Shown piece by piece: positions 18,004-26,169 of a stretch of 64,000 bases of DNA. Positions within the stretch are counted from its first letter, which is position 1. Every line of letters begins with the position of its first letter. The notes under the pieces are model-generated. The model was not told where the DNA came from, ran no database searches, and was given only the letters and a program-made list of their open reading frames with translations. The DNA comes from Flavipsychrobacter sp. (GTDB lineage: Bacteria; Bacteroidota; Bacteroidia; Chitinophagales; Chitinophagaceae). A program made the translations under genes and the position numbers. The stretch is taken from the NCBI GenBank assembly GCA_017849575.1, contig JAFIGV010000007.1:124001-188000 (forward strand). Reading direction: 5' to 3'.

Positions 18004-18480
18004 ATGGAAGACCTCGAGATCATTGTAGAAACAGCAAAGAACAGTACGGTAAAATATGTATGGAACGAACAACGGCAGATACTGATGTTTAAGAAATGTA
18101 TGCCTGCAGGCTTTGTATTTCCCTTCAATTTCGGCATGGTGCCAGGTACCTGCGCTGAAGACGACGATCCGCTGGATGTATTGCTGCTGATGCAGGAACC
18201 CGTAGTGCCGGGTAGCTTTGTAAGTGTGCGCCTGATTGGTGCACTGAAGGCCATGCAAAAGCAAGAGCATGCTTATCGCAACGACCGGCTTATCGCCGTA
18301 GAAAATACTTGTCCTGTATTTGGCCATTACCATAGCGCAACCGAGCTTACAGAGGCACTCCGCAAAAAGATAGAAGACTTTTTCCGTGCCTATAACCTGG
18401 TGCAGGGAAAAGAGTTCACGCCACTCGGCTGGTGCGATGGACCGGAAGCCCGGGAATTAATTGAGCAGTGCAAAAAATGA
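18004..18480 (+). CDS. ppa: Inorganic pyrophosphatase, family I-like
   Basis: 158 residues. The signature EDDDPLDVLLL is the family I metal-binding motif (DxDPxD). Upstream, FPFNFGMVPGT corresponds to the conserved active-site tyrosine segment with Phe replacing the usual Tyr. The protein hydrolyses pyrophosphate and so drives biosynthetic reactions. It is slightly shorter than E. coli Ppa (176) and rather divergent, with HYHS and GWCDGPEA segments toward the C-terminus, so it may be a side branch of the family. It stands alone and converges with recA. Confidence 0.8.
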   Translation: MEDLEIIVETAKNSTVKYVWNEQRQILMFKKCMPAGFVFPFNFGMVPGTCAEDDDPLDVLLLMQEPVVPGSFVSVRLIGALKAMQKQEHAYRNDRLIAVENTCPVFGHYHSATELTEALRKKIEDFFRAYNLVQGKEFTPLGWCDGPEARELIEQCKK

Positions 18481-18482
18481 AA

Positions 18483-18510
18483 AAGCGCCGCTCAACAGGA
18501 GACGACGCTT
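18483..18510. terminator. Weak imperfect hairpin between ppa and recA
   Basis: AAGCG (18483-18487) pairs with CGCTT (18506-18510), with an interrupted inner stem. It lies between the convergent stops of ppa and recA and could serve either, but lacks a clean T run. Confidence 0.3.
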
Positions 18511-18533
18511 ACTTCGTGTACTTACCAAATATG

Positions 18534-19532
18534 CTAAGATGCCGGTTGGAGGGCCTCGCGAATGCGACCTTCCACCTCATCCATCAACTCAGGATTATCC
18601 AATAAAAACTGCTTAACGGCATCCCGTCCCTGACCGATCTTGTTTTCTCCGTAGCTAAACCAGCTTCCGCTTTTATTGATGATGCCTAATTCAACACCCA
18701 TATCTATCACCTCGCCCACTTTGCTGATGCCTTCGCCAAACATGATATCGAATTCCACCTGACGAAATGGTGGCGCTACCTTGTTTTTCACCACTTTCAC
18801 CCGCGTGCGGTTTCCACTGGCGGTATCACCATCTTTGATCTGGCTGATACGCCGGATGTCTAAACGAACCGAAGCGTAAAACTTCAGCGCATTACCCCCG
18901 GTGGTCGTTTCCGGATTTCCAAACATCACACCGATCTTTTCCCGTAGCTGATTAATAAATATACAGATGGTATTGGTGCGGTTGATGGTAGCGGTAAGTT
19001 TCCGCAACGCCTGAGACATCAGTCGGGCTTGTAATCCCATTTTGCTGTCGCCCATCTCGCCTTCCAGCTCGCCCTTGGGCACCAGGGCCGCAACAGAATC
19101 CACCACTACAACGTCCACAGCGCCGGAGGAGATGAGACGGTCGGCAATCTCAAGCGCCTGCTCACCATAGTCGGGTTGCGATATGATGAGATTATCTACA
19201 TCCACACCGAGTTTACGCGCATAGCTGGCATCAAAAGCATGTTCTGCATCAATGATGGCACAGATACCTCCTTTCTTTTGAGCCTCGGCTATGGTATGAA
19301 TAGCTATCGTGGTTTTACCAGAAGACTCCGGACCATAGATCTCAATCACACGACCTCTCGGAAATCCGCCCACACCCAAAGCCACATCCAGGCCCAGCGA
19401 GCCCGTACTTACTACGTCAATCTTGTCCTGCTGCTTATCGCCCAGCATCATCACTGAGCCCTTTCCATAGTCTTTCTCGATCTTATCCAGAGCGAGTTTC
19501 AACACCTTAAGTTTGTCTTCTACTGCTGCCAT
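18534..19532 (-). CDS. recA: Recombinase RecA
   Basis: 332 residues. Walker A is GPESSGKTT (about residues 67-75), the Walker B region is [10 protein letters not shown], and the DNA-binding L2 region [28 protein letters not shown] is intact (given here as contiguous parts [12 protein letters not shown] and [12 protein letters not shown]). It coats single-stranded DNA, promotes strand exchange and activates the SOS response where LexA exists. The C-terminal tail is short (about 20 residues shorter than in E. coli) and only mildly acidic. A promoter with a perfect -7 box lies 38 bp upstream of the ATG. No LexA-type palindrome was recognised between it and the gene. Confidence 0.97.
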   Translation of the reverse strand: MAAVEDKLKVLKLALDKIEKDYGKGSVMMLGDKQQDKIDVVSTGSLGLDVALGVGGFPRGRVIEIYGPESSGKTTIAIHTIAEAQKKGGICAIIDAEHAFDASYARKLGVDVDNLIISQPDYGEQALEIADRLISSGAVDVVVVDSVAALVPKGELEGEMGDSKMGLQARLMSQALRKLTATINRTNTICIFINQLREKIGVMFGNPETTTGGNALKFYASVRLDIRRISQIKDGDTASGNRTRVKVVKNKVAPPFRQVEFDIMFGEGISKVGEVIDMGVELGIINKSGSWFSYGENKIGQGRDAVKQFLLDNPELMDEVEGRIREALQPAS

Positions 19533-19569
19533 TTTATGTGTGATTTATTTTTTACGCAAACCGCTTTAC

Positions 19570-19604
19570 CAAAGTTAATATCGCCTTTTCAAAGCATAAC
19601 CAAA
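19570..19604 (-). promoter_or_regulatory. recA promoter
   Basis: On the minus strand TTTG (19601-19604) and, 23 bases later, TAACTTTG (19570-19577) match the Bacteroidota -33 and -7 elements. The expected transcript start lies about 30 bases before the recA ATG. The spacer is at the long end of the known range. Confidence 0.6.
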
Positions 19605-19744
19605 TGTTTTTCACATGAGTCGGAAAACTCCGCCGCTCACCACAAAACACTATAAGTGTCAAATGTAAGACATTATTGATGGTTTTTTTCATCCGCGGAA
19701 AAATAATTTTTTACGTCCGGATAGGTTACGGAAATATCCACCCG

Positions 19745-20107
19745 TCAGCATTCTTCGGAAAGAACGCTTTGTTTAAAACCGGCAATCAATTTTTTCATTT
19801 CTTTGAGCTCTTTGATCCTGGCTTCTATCGACAAAAGCTTTTCGTCGAGCACCTTGAGCTTTTCCGGTGTTGTAATCTGGTCGTTAAACCACACGTCTAT
19901 GAGCCGGCCGATCTCACCTATCGTAAATCCTATAGACTTGGCGTCCCTAATCAGCAACAAGCGCTCCACGGTTTCTTCGTCATAATCCAGATAGTTATTT
20001 CGTTCACCCGGAGCCTTCCTTCTGCCTTTGATCAGGCCCGACCTTTCGTAAAAACGGATGGTATGAATACTCACTCCCGATCGCTTCGATAATGCACCAA
20101 TCTGCAT
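19745..20107 (-). CDS. MerR family transcriptional regulator
   Basis: 120 residues. The N-terminal winged helix-turn-helix is typical (IGALSKRSGVSIHTIRFYERSGL, shown here in parts: IGALSKRSGV, TIRFYERSGL), with the wing DYDEETVERLLLIRDAKSIGF, followed by a dimerising coiled coil (residues ~80-110). The effector part is short and has a single cysteine at the last residue (C120), so the two-cysteine metal sites of CueR/ZntR or the cluster of SoxR are absent; the signal is unknown. It is divergent from an SDR gene. A dyad at 20137-20156 lies in its promoter spacer, the place where MerR proteins bind. Confidence 0.9.
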   Translation of the reverse strand: MQIGALSKRSGVSIHTIRFYERSGLIKGRRKAPGERNNYLDYDEETVERLLLIRDAKSIGFTIGEIGRLIDVWFNDQITTPEKLKVLDEKLLSIEARIKELKEMKKLIAGFKQSVLSEEC

Positions 20108-20123
20108 GGAAATAAAATTTTAA

Positions 20124-20131
20124 CAAAAATA
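20124..20131 (-). promoter_or_regulatory. -7 promoter element of the merR-type gene
   Basis: Read on the minus strand this is TATTTTTG, an exact TAnnTTTG match, 16 bases before the regulator ATG. Confidence 0.55.
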
Positions 20132-20136
20132 GTGAA

Positions 20137-20156
20137 AGTATAGACTATGCTCTACT
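20137..20156. promoter_or_regulatory. Candidate MerR operator dyad
   Basis: AGTATAGA...CTCTACT is a 20-bp imperfect palindrome (7 of 10 pairs match). It starts 5 bases upstream of the regulator's -7 box, so it falls in the -33/-7 spacer of that promoter, and ends one base before the proposed -33 TTG of the divergent SDR gene. Confidence 0.45.
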
Positions 20157-20157
20157 G

Positions 20158-20188
20158 TTGTCCGTTTCTCATCTTTCCTTCACTTTTG
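20158..20188 (+). promoter_or_regulatory. Probable promoter of the SDR gene
   Basis: TTG (20158-20160), a 20-base spacer and CACTTTTG (20181-20188, one mismatch from TAnnTTTG) precede the ATG at 20206 by 17 bases. The in-frame TTG at 20158 is thus part of the promoter, not a start codon. Confidence 0.45.
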
Positions 20189-20205
20189 AAAAAAAATATA
20201 CGCTA

Positions 20206-20982
20206 ATGGCAACAGCATTGATTACCGGAGCATCCGGCGGAATAGGTTGGGAACTAGCAAACATCCATGCATCAAAGGGCGACGACCTTGTTCTGATTGC
20301 GAGGAATGCTGCTAAGCTCAAAGAACTCAAAACCAGGCTGGAACAGGAGCACCATGTAAATGTGTATATCCTTCCGAAAGACCTCTCCTGCAAAGAAGCA
20401 CCGTGGGAGATTTATCAGGAGACCCTTGCAAACAACATCCGGGTGGATTACCTCATCAACAATGCGGGCTTTGGTGATTTTGGAATGTTTATCGAAACCG
20501 ACTGGACTAAGGAAGCGCAGATGATTCAGGTAAACGTGACGGCATTGACTGAGCTTACCAAATACTATGTACAAGATATGGCGGCCCGCCGAAGTGGAAA
20601 GATCATGAATGTAGCTTCTACCGCTGCTTTTCAGCCCGGCCCTACCATGGCGGTTTACTACGCCACAAAAGCCTTTGTCCTTAGTTTTTCAGAAGCGCTC
20701 CATAATGAAGTGGAAACACTTGGCGTTACCGTGACGGCACTCTGTCCGGGTGCTACAGAAAGCGGATTTCAGGCGGCGGCAGCCATGGAAGAAAGCGCAC
20801 TCGTAAAAGGAAAAAAGCTGCCTTCGGCCGCCGAGGTGGCCAAATTTGGCTACAAAGCCATGATGGCAGGCAGGGCTGTAGCGATTCATGGGTTTATGAA
20901 CCGGCTCATGGCAAACGCCGTACGCTTCCTTCCGCGCGGCATGGTGGTAAACATCACCCGTAAAATACAGGACCGTGCCTGA
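20206..20982 (+). CDS. Short-chain dehydrogenase/reductase (SDR)
   Basis: 258 residues. It has the Rossmann motif TGASGGIG, the NNAG segment (LINNAGFGDFG), and the catalytic triad Ser in NVASTAAFQ with YYATKAF (Tyr-x-x-x-Lys). The C-terminal ~40 residues are more hydrophobic, as in the DltE/YdfG-like SDR subgroup. The substrate is unknown. It is transcribed away from a MerR-type regulator with shared promoter DNA, so it is the likely target of that regulator. The start at ATG 20206 gives the usual short N-terminus (MATALITGAS). Confidence 0.9.
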   Translation: MATALITGASGGIGWELANIHASKGDDLVLIARNAAKLKELKTRLEQEHHVNVYILPKDLSCKEAPWEIYQETLANNIRVDYLINNAGFGDFGMFIETDWTKEAQMIQVNVTALTELTKYYVQDMAARRSGKIMNVASTAAFQPGPTMAVYYATKAFVLSFSEALHNEVETLGVTVTALCPGATESGFQAAAAMEESALVKGKKLPSAAEVAKFGYKAMMAGRAVAIHGFMNRLMANAVRFLPRGMVVNITRKIQDRA

Positions 20983-21067
20983 TAAAACCGTAACATCGCA
21001 ACCTTCGGAAGACAGAAAAAAGCGCGCTGCATGACGTACAACTGCCGGTCAAAATAGCTTGCACATC

Positions 21068-21098
21068 TTTGAGTTTCAGTTTCCCCGCTTTACTTTTA
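21068..21098 (+). promoter_or_regulatory. Promoter of the nucleoside transporter gene (leaderless)
   Basis: TTTG (21068-21071), a 19-base spacer and TACTTTTA (21091-21098) fit the Bacteroidota promoter with one mismatch in the last base. The -7 box ends 4 bases before the ATG at 21103, so the mRNA would start at or very near the ATG. Confidence 0.55.
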
Positions 21099-21102
21099 GA
21101 GC

Positions 21103-22368
21103 ATGCAACGATTTACCGGTTTGATAGGCGTGGTATTGATTTTGGGCATTGCCTTCCTTTTTTCCAACAATAAGAAAAGAATCAATTACCGTTTGGTGGT
21201 AAGCGGTCTGTTGCTACAAACCCTTATCGGTTTTCTTGTGTTTAAGGTGCCGGTCATCAATAAGTTTTTCACCTTTTTAGGACGAGGCATGGAAAAAATT
21301 GAGGGCTTTGCGAAAGAGGGGGTAAACTTCGTGTATGGAGGAATTGGCGCCTATGATTTTACGGGCAGCATTACCAACTTCAGAAATCCGGGGACTTTTG
21401 TTTTTGCGTTTAATATCACCGCAACGATCATTCTGGTCACCGTTTTGGTAGCCGTGCTTTATTACATCGGGCTGATGCAGCGCATCGTTTCCCTTATTGC
21501 CCGGATGATGAACTGGGTAATGCGCGTAAGCGGCGCGGAGGCACTCAGCAATGTAGCCAGCGCATTTGTTGGTCAAATAGAAGCGCAGGTCATGATACGT
21601 CCTTATCTGCCTACTATGACCCGAAGCGAACTGCTTGCATCCATGAGTGGCAGTCTGGCCTGTATAGCCGGCGGCATACTAATCGTCTATGCCAATATGG
21701 GACTGCGGGCCGGACTGAACATTACCCCGCAGCTTATTGCAGCAAGTCTGATGGCGGCACCCGGAGCCCTGGTCATTGCCAAAATCGTTTATCCTGAAAC
21801 GGAGGAATCGCACACCATGGGAAAGGTAAAACTGGATGTAAAGAGCGGATATAGCAACCTGATCGATGCCATCAGTCATGGCGCTTCAGACGGGTTTAAG
21901 ATCGCGATGAATGTAATCGCGATGCTGATCGGCTTTATAGCGCTCATAGCTTTGCTCGACTGGTCTCTTCTGAAAATTGGCCATCTTTTCAATCCAGGTT
22001 TTGACCTCTCGCTCAACTATATTTTTTCCCGTATCTTCTACCCCTTTGCCTGGGCCATGGGCATACCTTCTTCAGATGTGAACAATGCGGCCACTCTGCT
22101 GGGACAGAAGATAACGATCAATGAATTTGTAGCTTTTAGCAGCCTTACCACCCAGGCGGTACCGATACTCACGCCAAAAGGACTTACAATCGTAACGGTT
22201 GCCATTTGCGGCTTCGCCAATTTCAGTAGCGTAGGGATGCAGATTGGCGGCATCGGGGCCCTCGTTCCCGAACGGCGTACGGACCTCGCCAGGCTGGGCA
22301 TGAAAGCCTTGCTGTGCGGTACCCTGGCCTCCTACCTTAGCGCAACGATTGCCGGTATGCTGTTTTGA
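21103..22368 (+). CDS. NupC/CNT family nucleoside transporter
   Basis: 421 residues with many hydrophobic helices. The order of conserved parts fits concentrative nucleoside transporters: N-terminal helices, a gate-like segment GAEALSNVASAFVGQIEAQ (EALSN corresponds to the family G-x-S/T-x-x-E region), SGSLACIAGGILIVYA, and the C-terminal FANFSSVGMQIGGIGALVPERR. These proteins import nucleosides with H+ or Na+. It converges with the efflux operon: the neighbouring stop codons are separated by only 2 bases, without a visible terminator. Confidence 0.92.
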   Translation: MQRFTGLIGVVLILGIAFLFSNNKKRINYRLVVSGLLLQTLIGFLVFKVPVINKFFTFLGRGMEKIEGFAKEGVNFVYGGIGAYDFTGSITNFRNPGTFVFAFNITATIILVTVLVAVLYYIGLMQRIVSLIARMMNWVMRVSGAEALSNVASAFVGQIEAQVMIRPYLPTMTRSELLASMSGSLACIAGGILIVYANMGLRAGLNITPQLIAASLMAAPGALVIAKIVYPETEESHTMGKVKLDVKSGYSNLIDAISHGASDGFKIAMNVIAMLIGFIALIALLDWSLLKIGHLFNPGFDLSLNYIFSRIFYPFAWAMGIPSSDVNNAATLLGQKITINEFVAFSSLTTQAVPILTPKGLTIVTVAICGFANFSSVGMQIGGIGALVPERRTDLARLGMKALLCGTLASYLSATIAGMLF

Positions 22369-22370
22369 AC

Positions 22371-22556
22371 CTAATCGCGGATATTCAGTTTATCGAGAAT
22401 AAGCTCTAAAGGACAAAAGCCGGTAAACGTGGACTGGATAAGGTTTACGCCTACAAAGGCTGTAAGCCAAAGCCATTGAACATTGACAAACACGGCAAGC
22501 GAAATGCTAAGCAAGACCATAAGGCCGGCTACTCTTCTTACAATTTTTTCTCTCAT
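22371..22556 (-). CDS. Small YgaP-type membrane protein (DUF2892)
   Basis: 61 residues with two hydrophobic helices separated by a short turn (LMVLLSISLAVFVNV and LTAFVGVNLIQSTF) and a C-terminal GFCPLELIL. The layout resembles the transmembrane domain of YgaP that occurs as a stand-alone protein (DUF2892). The cysteine-proline pair near the end is typical. Its start overlaps the stop of the upstream PII-like gene (ATGA, 22553-22556), so the two are translationally coupled. It is the last gene of the RND efflux operon; function unknown. Confidence 0.8.
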   Translation of the reverse strand: MREKIVRRVAGLMVLLSISLAVFVNVQWLWLTAFVGVNLIQSTFTGFCPLELILDKLNIRD

Positions 22557-22876
22557 AACTGATCATTAATAAAGGTGGCATCCTCTACCGCAATCTTAAA
22601 TCCCCGAAGTGGAAAAGAGCGATCGCCGGATTCATTATACTGACGGATATTCTGCAGGGCCTTATTCGTTTTCTCTTCGTTGCAGAAACTAAAAAAGAGC
22701 AAAGAATCAAACCGCTCATGACCAGCGCTAAACCAATGGTCGCGCAGATCTTCAGGAGGATCTTCTTTAAAACCGGTAATATCGGTCATGCTGAAAATAA
22801 AGATCCCGGATTGATGCAGCAGATGAATAACGTCTTTTTTGCTTTCCTGAACACAGGTTATTACGAGTAATTTCAT
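22553..22876 (-). CDS. PII-like small signalling protein in an RND efflux operon
   Basis: 107 residues from the ATG at 22876 (MKLLVITCVQESKKDVIHLL). The pattern of beta strand, helix with KKDVIHLLHQSGI, strand FSMTDITGF, a variable loop and a C-terminal strand-helix with RGFKIAVEDA resembles the PII/CutA ferredoxin-like fold, in the divergent group often found beside heavy-metal RND pumps. This is a judgement by pattern, not by a clear motif: the T-loop of classical GlnB is absent. It is coupled by ATGA overlap to the DUF2892 gene and lies 51 bp after the pump gene, with a hairpin between. The in-frame reading upstream of 22876 runs through that hairpin and is not used. Confidence 0.6.
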   Translation of the reverse strand: MKLLVITCVQESKKDVIHLLHQSGIFIFSMTDITGFKEDPPEDLRDHWFSAGHERFDSLLFFSFCNEEKTNKALQNIRQYNESGDRSFPLRGFKIAVEDATFINDQL

Positions 22877-22893
22877 TGTATTGATTTTAAACA

Positions 22894-22922
22894 GCGGGCA
22901 GCCCTCAAGCAAGACTGCCCGC
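22894..22922 (-). terminator. Intercistronic stem-loop between pump and PII-like gene
   Basis: A perfect 8-bp GC-rich stem (GCGGGCAG at 22894-22901 with 22915-22922) starts 6 bases after the pump stop codon. On the minus strand it is followed by TGTTTAAAAT, not a full T run, so partial termination or mRNA 3'-end protection is more likely than complete termination. Confidence 0.5.
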
Positions 22923-22927
22923 CCTTG

Positions 22928-25900
22928 TTACTTAACTTTATTCTTCATCATCTTATGGTAGAGCAGCGGCACTACAAGTAGGGTAAGGAAGGTAGAAGTT
23001 ATCGTTCCGCCCATAAGGGAAATAGCCAGCCCCTGAAAAATGGGATCAAAGAGAATAATGACTGCCCCCAGTGCTACAGCGCCGGCAGTAAGCAGGATCG
23101 GCGTAGTACGCACTGCACCTGCTTCGATCACCGCCTGATTGAGCGGTATGCCTTCTCTTAGCCTTATATTGATAAAGTCAATCAACAGAATGGAGTTACG
23201 CACCATCACCCCTGCCAGCGCAATAAAACCAATCATAGAAGTAGCCGTGAAATAAGCACCCATCAGCCAGTGTCCCAGCACAATACCTACCAATGACAAG
23301 GGTATTGCTGCAAGCATAATCACGGGTACTTTAAAATCCTGAAACCAACCTACGATGAGCATGTAAATGATGATGATAACCGCCGCGAACGCTATGCCCA
23401 GATCGCGAAACACCTCGTAAGTGATCTGCCATTCGCCATCCCATTTCAAAGTATAGTCGTCTTCAAACTCGGGTTGTTGCGTGTATTCTTCCGTTACAGA
23501 ATATCCCGCCGGTAGTTTCAGTTTTTTAAGGCTGTCGGATATTTTAGAAATGGCATAGAAAGGACTTTCCAGCGTACCTGCCACATCAGCAAGCACATAT
23601 ACGACCTGCTTCTGGTTTTTGCGGTAGATGCTCTTTTCACGTACCTGCCTTTTTATCGTAACCAGATCGCGGATAGGCACTGAATTGCCTTGCATACTGG
23701 TGACGTTAAGCGCCAGAACATCTTCAATACTTGCCTTTTCCGCATCGCTGAGTTGTAGCCTTATAGCTGTCTGTTTATAAGCCTGAGGTTCGTATATATT
23801 TCCCGCTGTCATTCCGGACAAAGCACCGTTGATGGTAGCCGTGATCTGCATCGGTGCCACGCCATGCTGCATAGCTTTTTGCTTGTCAATTTCCAGCAGA
23901 TATTCCGGTTGGTCGTCTTCCACCATCCAGTCCACGTCCACTACGTCGCCGGTATGTTTAAAAATCTCCTTCAACTGTCCGGCAATGCTCAACTGCTGTT
24001 GCGCATCCGGGCCATATACCTCAGCTACGAGCGTGGAGAGCACCGGAGGGCCGGGTGGCACTTCAACAATCTTCACATTCGCATGATACCTCTTCGCAAT
24101 TTCCTGTATTGGAGCACGCATCCCGCGGGCGATCTCGTGACTCTGAGCATGACGCTCCTCCTTATCAACCAGGTTAACCTGTATATCGGCTACATGATCG
24201 CCACGGCGCAGATCGTAGTGACGCACCAGCCCATTGAAACTAATCGGGGCCGAAGTACCAATGTACTCCTGATAGTCCTTCACCAGAGGCTGCGTGGCAA
24301 TGTAACCGGCAATATCATGCGCCACCGCCTGTGTCTTTTCGAGCGGCGTACCTTCCGGCATATCAATGACAATCTGAAACTCATTTTTATTGTCAAAGGG
24401 TAGCATTTTAACTGCAACCGTTTTGGTATAAAAAAGCGCGAGCGATCCGATCAGGATGACCACCGTACCCAGGATGAAGGCGTACCTTTTGGTGCGGGAT
24501 TGCAGCAGGGGCTGAATAAAGGCGAGATACAATTTGTAAATCCGGGTCTCTTCCAACACAAAGTGTTTATCGTCCTTATGCTCGTGACCATGCTTTTCTT
24601 TTTCGCGCAGAAATATATACCCGAGATAGGGCGTCAGTGTCAGGGCCACAATAAGGGAAAGCATCATGGCAATAGAAGCGCCAATGGGCATCGGGCTCAT
24701 ATAAGGGCCCATCAGGCCAGAGACAAATGCCATGGGCAAGACTGCGGCAATCACAGTAAAGGTGGCCAGTATGGTAGGATTGCCCACCTCATTGATGGCG
24801 AAAATGGCTGCCTGCAAAGGCGGTAACCGCTTCATCTTGAAATGCCGGTGCATATTTTCGGCAATGATGATGGAGTCGTCCACAACAATACCCGTGATGA
24901 AAACGAGCGCAAACAGCGTAATTCGATTCAGCGTATAATCGAGGAAGTAGTAGCTGAACAAGGTAAGGGCGAAGGTTACCGGCACCGATAGAAACACTAC
25001 CAGCCCGCCGCGCCAGCCCATAGCCAACATAACAAACAACGTAACGACTACAATCGCTATGAACAGGTGTAGTAGAAGTTCCGACACCTTATGCGAGGCG
25101 GTTTCGCCGTAGTTTCTCGTAATGCTGAGCTGAACATCCGAGGGCAGAAGGCTCTTTTCGATATGTTCTACTTTTTTCAAAATCCGTTCACTGAGCTTCA
25201 TGGCATCAGCACCTTTCTTTTTTGAAACCGAAAGGGTTACCGCGGGGTAGCTCGACTTATATTTTCCGGCCATCGCCTGGTCAGCCTTTCCATACCCGAA
25301 GGTTACATATTGCGCCGGCGTCTGCGGCCCTTCCTGCACAGTTGCTACCTGTTTCAGATAGACCGGTTGTTGTTCGTTGATGCCGACTACCACCTGCTGA
25401 ACGTCTTCTGCACCCGACAAAAAATTGCCGGTCTGAACAGCATAAGCCGTATCATTTTGCAGCAACGTGCCGCCGGGCAATTGACTATTACTGGCCTGCA
25501 GTGCTTTATTGACAGCCAGCAGGTCTATATGCAGCCGCGCCATCTTTGCCCGGTCGAGGATCACCTTAAGTTCGCGACTTCTTCCACCCAGAATATTAAT
25601 ATCAGCGACGTCGGGAATTTTTTTGATCTCGTTCGTCAGTTCTTCGCCCATTTGCCTGAGCTGAAAATCATCATACCGTTCGCTCCACAAAGTCAGGCCC
25701 AATACGGGCACATCGTCGATAGCGCGGGTTTTGATCATGGGCATGGTAACACCCTGCGGCATCCTGTCCATGTTTTTCATCAGTTCGCTGTAGAGCTTCA
25801 CGAGGGATCGTTCTATATCCTCTCCCACATAGAACTGTACAATCAGCATCACCTGCCCCTTCATAGAAGTGGAGTACACATACTCTACCCCCTTAATGTT

Positions 25901-26131
25901 GGAGATGATCTTTTCCATAGGTGCCGCCACCTTGGTTTCCACTTCTTTGGGCGAAGCACCCGGGTAGCCGATAAAAATGTCGGCCATAGGCACCTGTATC
26001 TGCGGCTCTTCTTCGCGGGGGATGAGCAGCGTACTGTAACCTCCTATCAGCAGGAAGGCTACCATCAGTAAAATAGTCAGCTTCGATTGTAAAAAAGCCT
26101 TGGCAATATTTCCCGAAAATCCTTTTTCCAT
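22928..26131 (-). CDS. RND efflux pump permease subunit
   Basis: 1067 residues, the usual length of AcrB/CusA/MdtB-type pumps. It has an N-terminal helix, a first large periplasmic loop (FIGYPGASPKEVETKVAAPME), a helix bundle with LFALVFITGIVVDDSIIIAEN containing the proton-relay aspartates, a second periplasmic loop and a C-terminal helix bundle (FIALAGVMVRNSILLIDF). The loop 1 start and DDSIIIAEN are closer to the drug/unknown-substrate HAE1-like branch than to CusA, so the substrate is left open. It forms an operon with the adaptor and TolC genes upstream and a PII-like and a DUF2892 gene downstream. Confidence 0.93.
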   Translation of the reverse strand: MEKGFSGNIAKAFLQSKLTILLMVAFLLIGGYSTLLIPREEEPQIQVPMADIFIGYPGASPKEVETKVAAPMEKIISNIKGVEYVYSTSMKGQVMLIVQFYVGEDIERSLVKLYSELMKNMDRMPQGVTMPMIKTRAIDDVPVLGLTLWSERYDDFQLRQMGEELTNEIKKIPDVADINILGGRSRELKVILDRAKMARLHIDLLAVNKALQASNSQLPGGTLLQNDTAYAVQTGNFLSGAEDVQQVVVGINEQQPVYLKQVATVQEGPQTPAQYVTFGYGKADQAMAGKYKSSYPAVTLSVSKKKGADAMKLSERILKKVEHIEKSLLPSDVQLSITRNYGETASHKVSELLLHLFIAIVVVTLFVMLAMGWRGGLVVFLSVPVTFALTLFSYYFLDYTLNRITLFALVFITGIVVDDSIIIAENMHRHFKMKRLPPLQAAIFAINEVGNPTILATFTVIAAVLPMAFVSGLMGPYMSPMPIGASIAMMLSLIVALTLTPYLGYIFLREKEKHGHEHKDDKHFVLEETRIYKLYLAFIQPLLQSRTKRYAFILGTVVILIGSLALFYTKTVAVKMLPFDNKNEFQIVIDMPEGTPLEKTQAVAHDIAGYIATQPLVKDYQEYIGTSAPISFNGLVRHYDLRRGDHVADIQVNLVDKEERHAQSHEIARGMRAPIQEIAKRYHANVKIVEVPPGPPVLSTLVAEVYGPDAQQQLSIAGQLKEIFKHTGDVVDVDWMVEDDQPEYLLEIDKQKAMQHGVAPMQITATINGALSGMTAGNIYEPQAYKQTAIRLQLSDAEKASIEDVLALNVTSMQGNSVPIRDLVTIKRQVREKSIYRKNQKQVVYVLADVAGTLESPFYAISKISDSLKKLKLPAGYSVTEEYTQQPEFEDDYTLKWDGEWQITYEVFRDLGIAFAAVIIIIYMLIVGWFQDFKVPVIMLAAIPLSLVGIVLGHWLMGAYFTATSMIGFIALAGVMVRNSILLIDFINIRLREGIPLNQAVIEAGAVRTTPILLTAGAVALGAVIILFDPIFQGLAISLMGGTITSTFLTLLVVPLLYHKMMKNKVK

Positions 26132-26169
26132 CAGTTTGGTCTTTGATCTTTAATTTGATTGAGGCTTGC

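Noticed and set aside
19647-19659. ACACTATAAGTGT palindrome upstream of recA as a LexA box
   Set aside because: It lies about 85 bases before the predicted recA start, has only 5-bp arms and does not recur at recQ; kept only as a weak coincidence.
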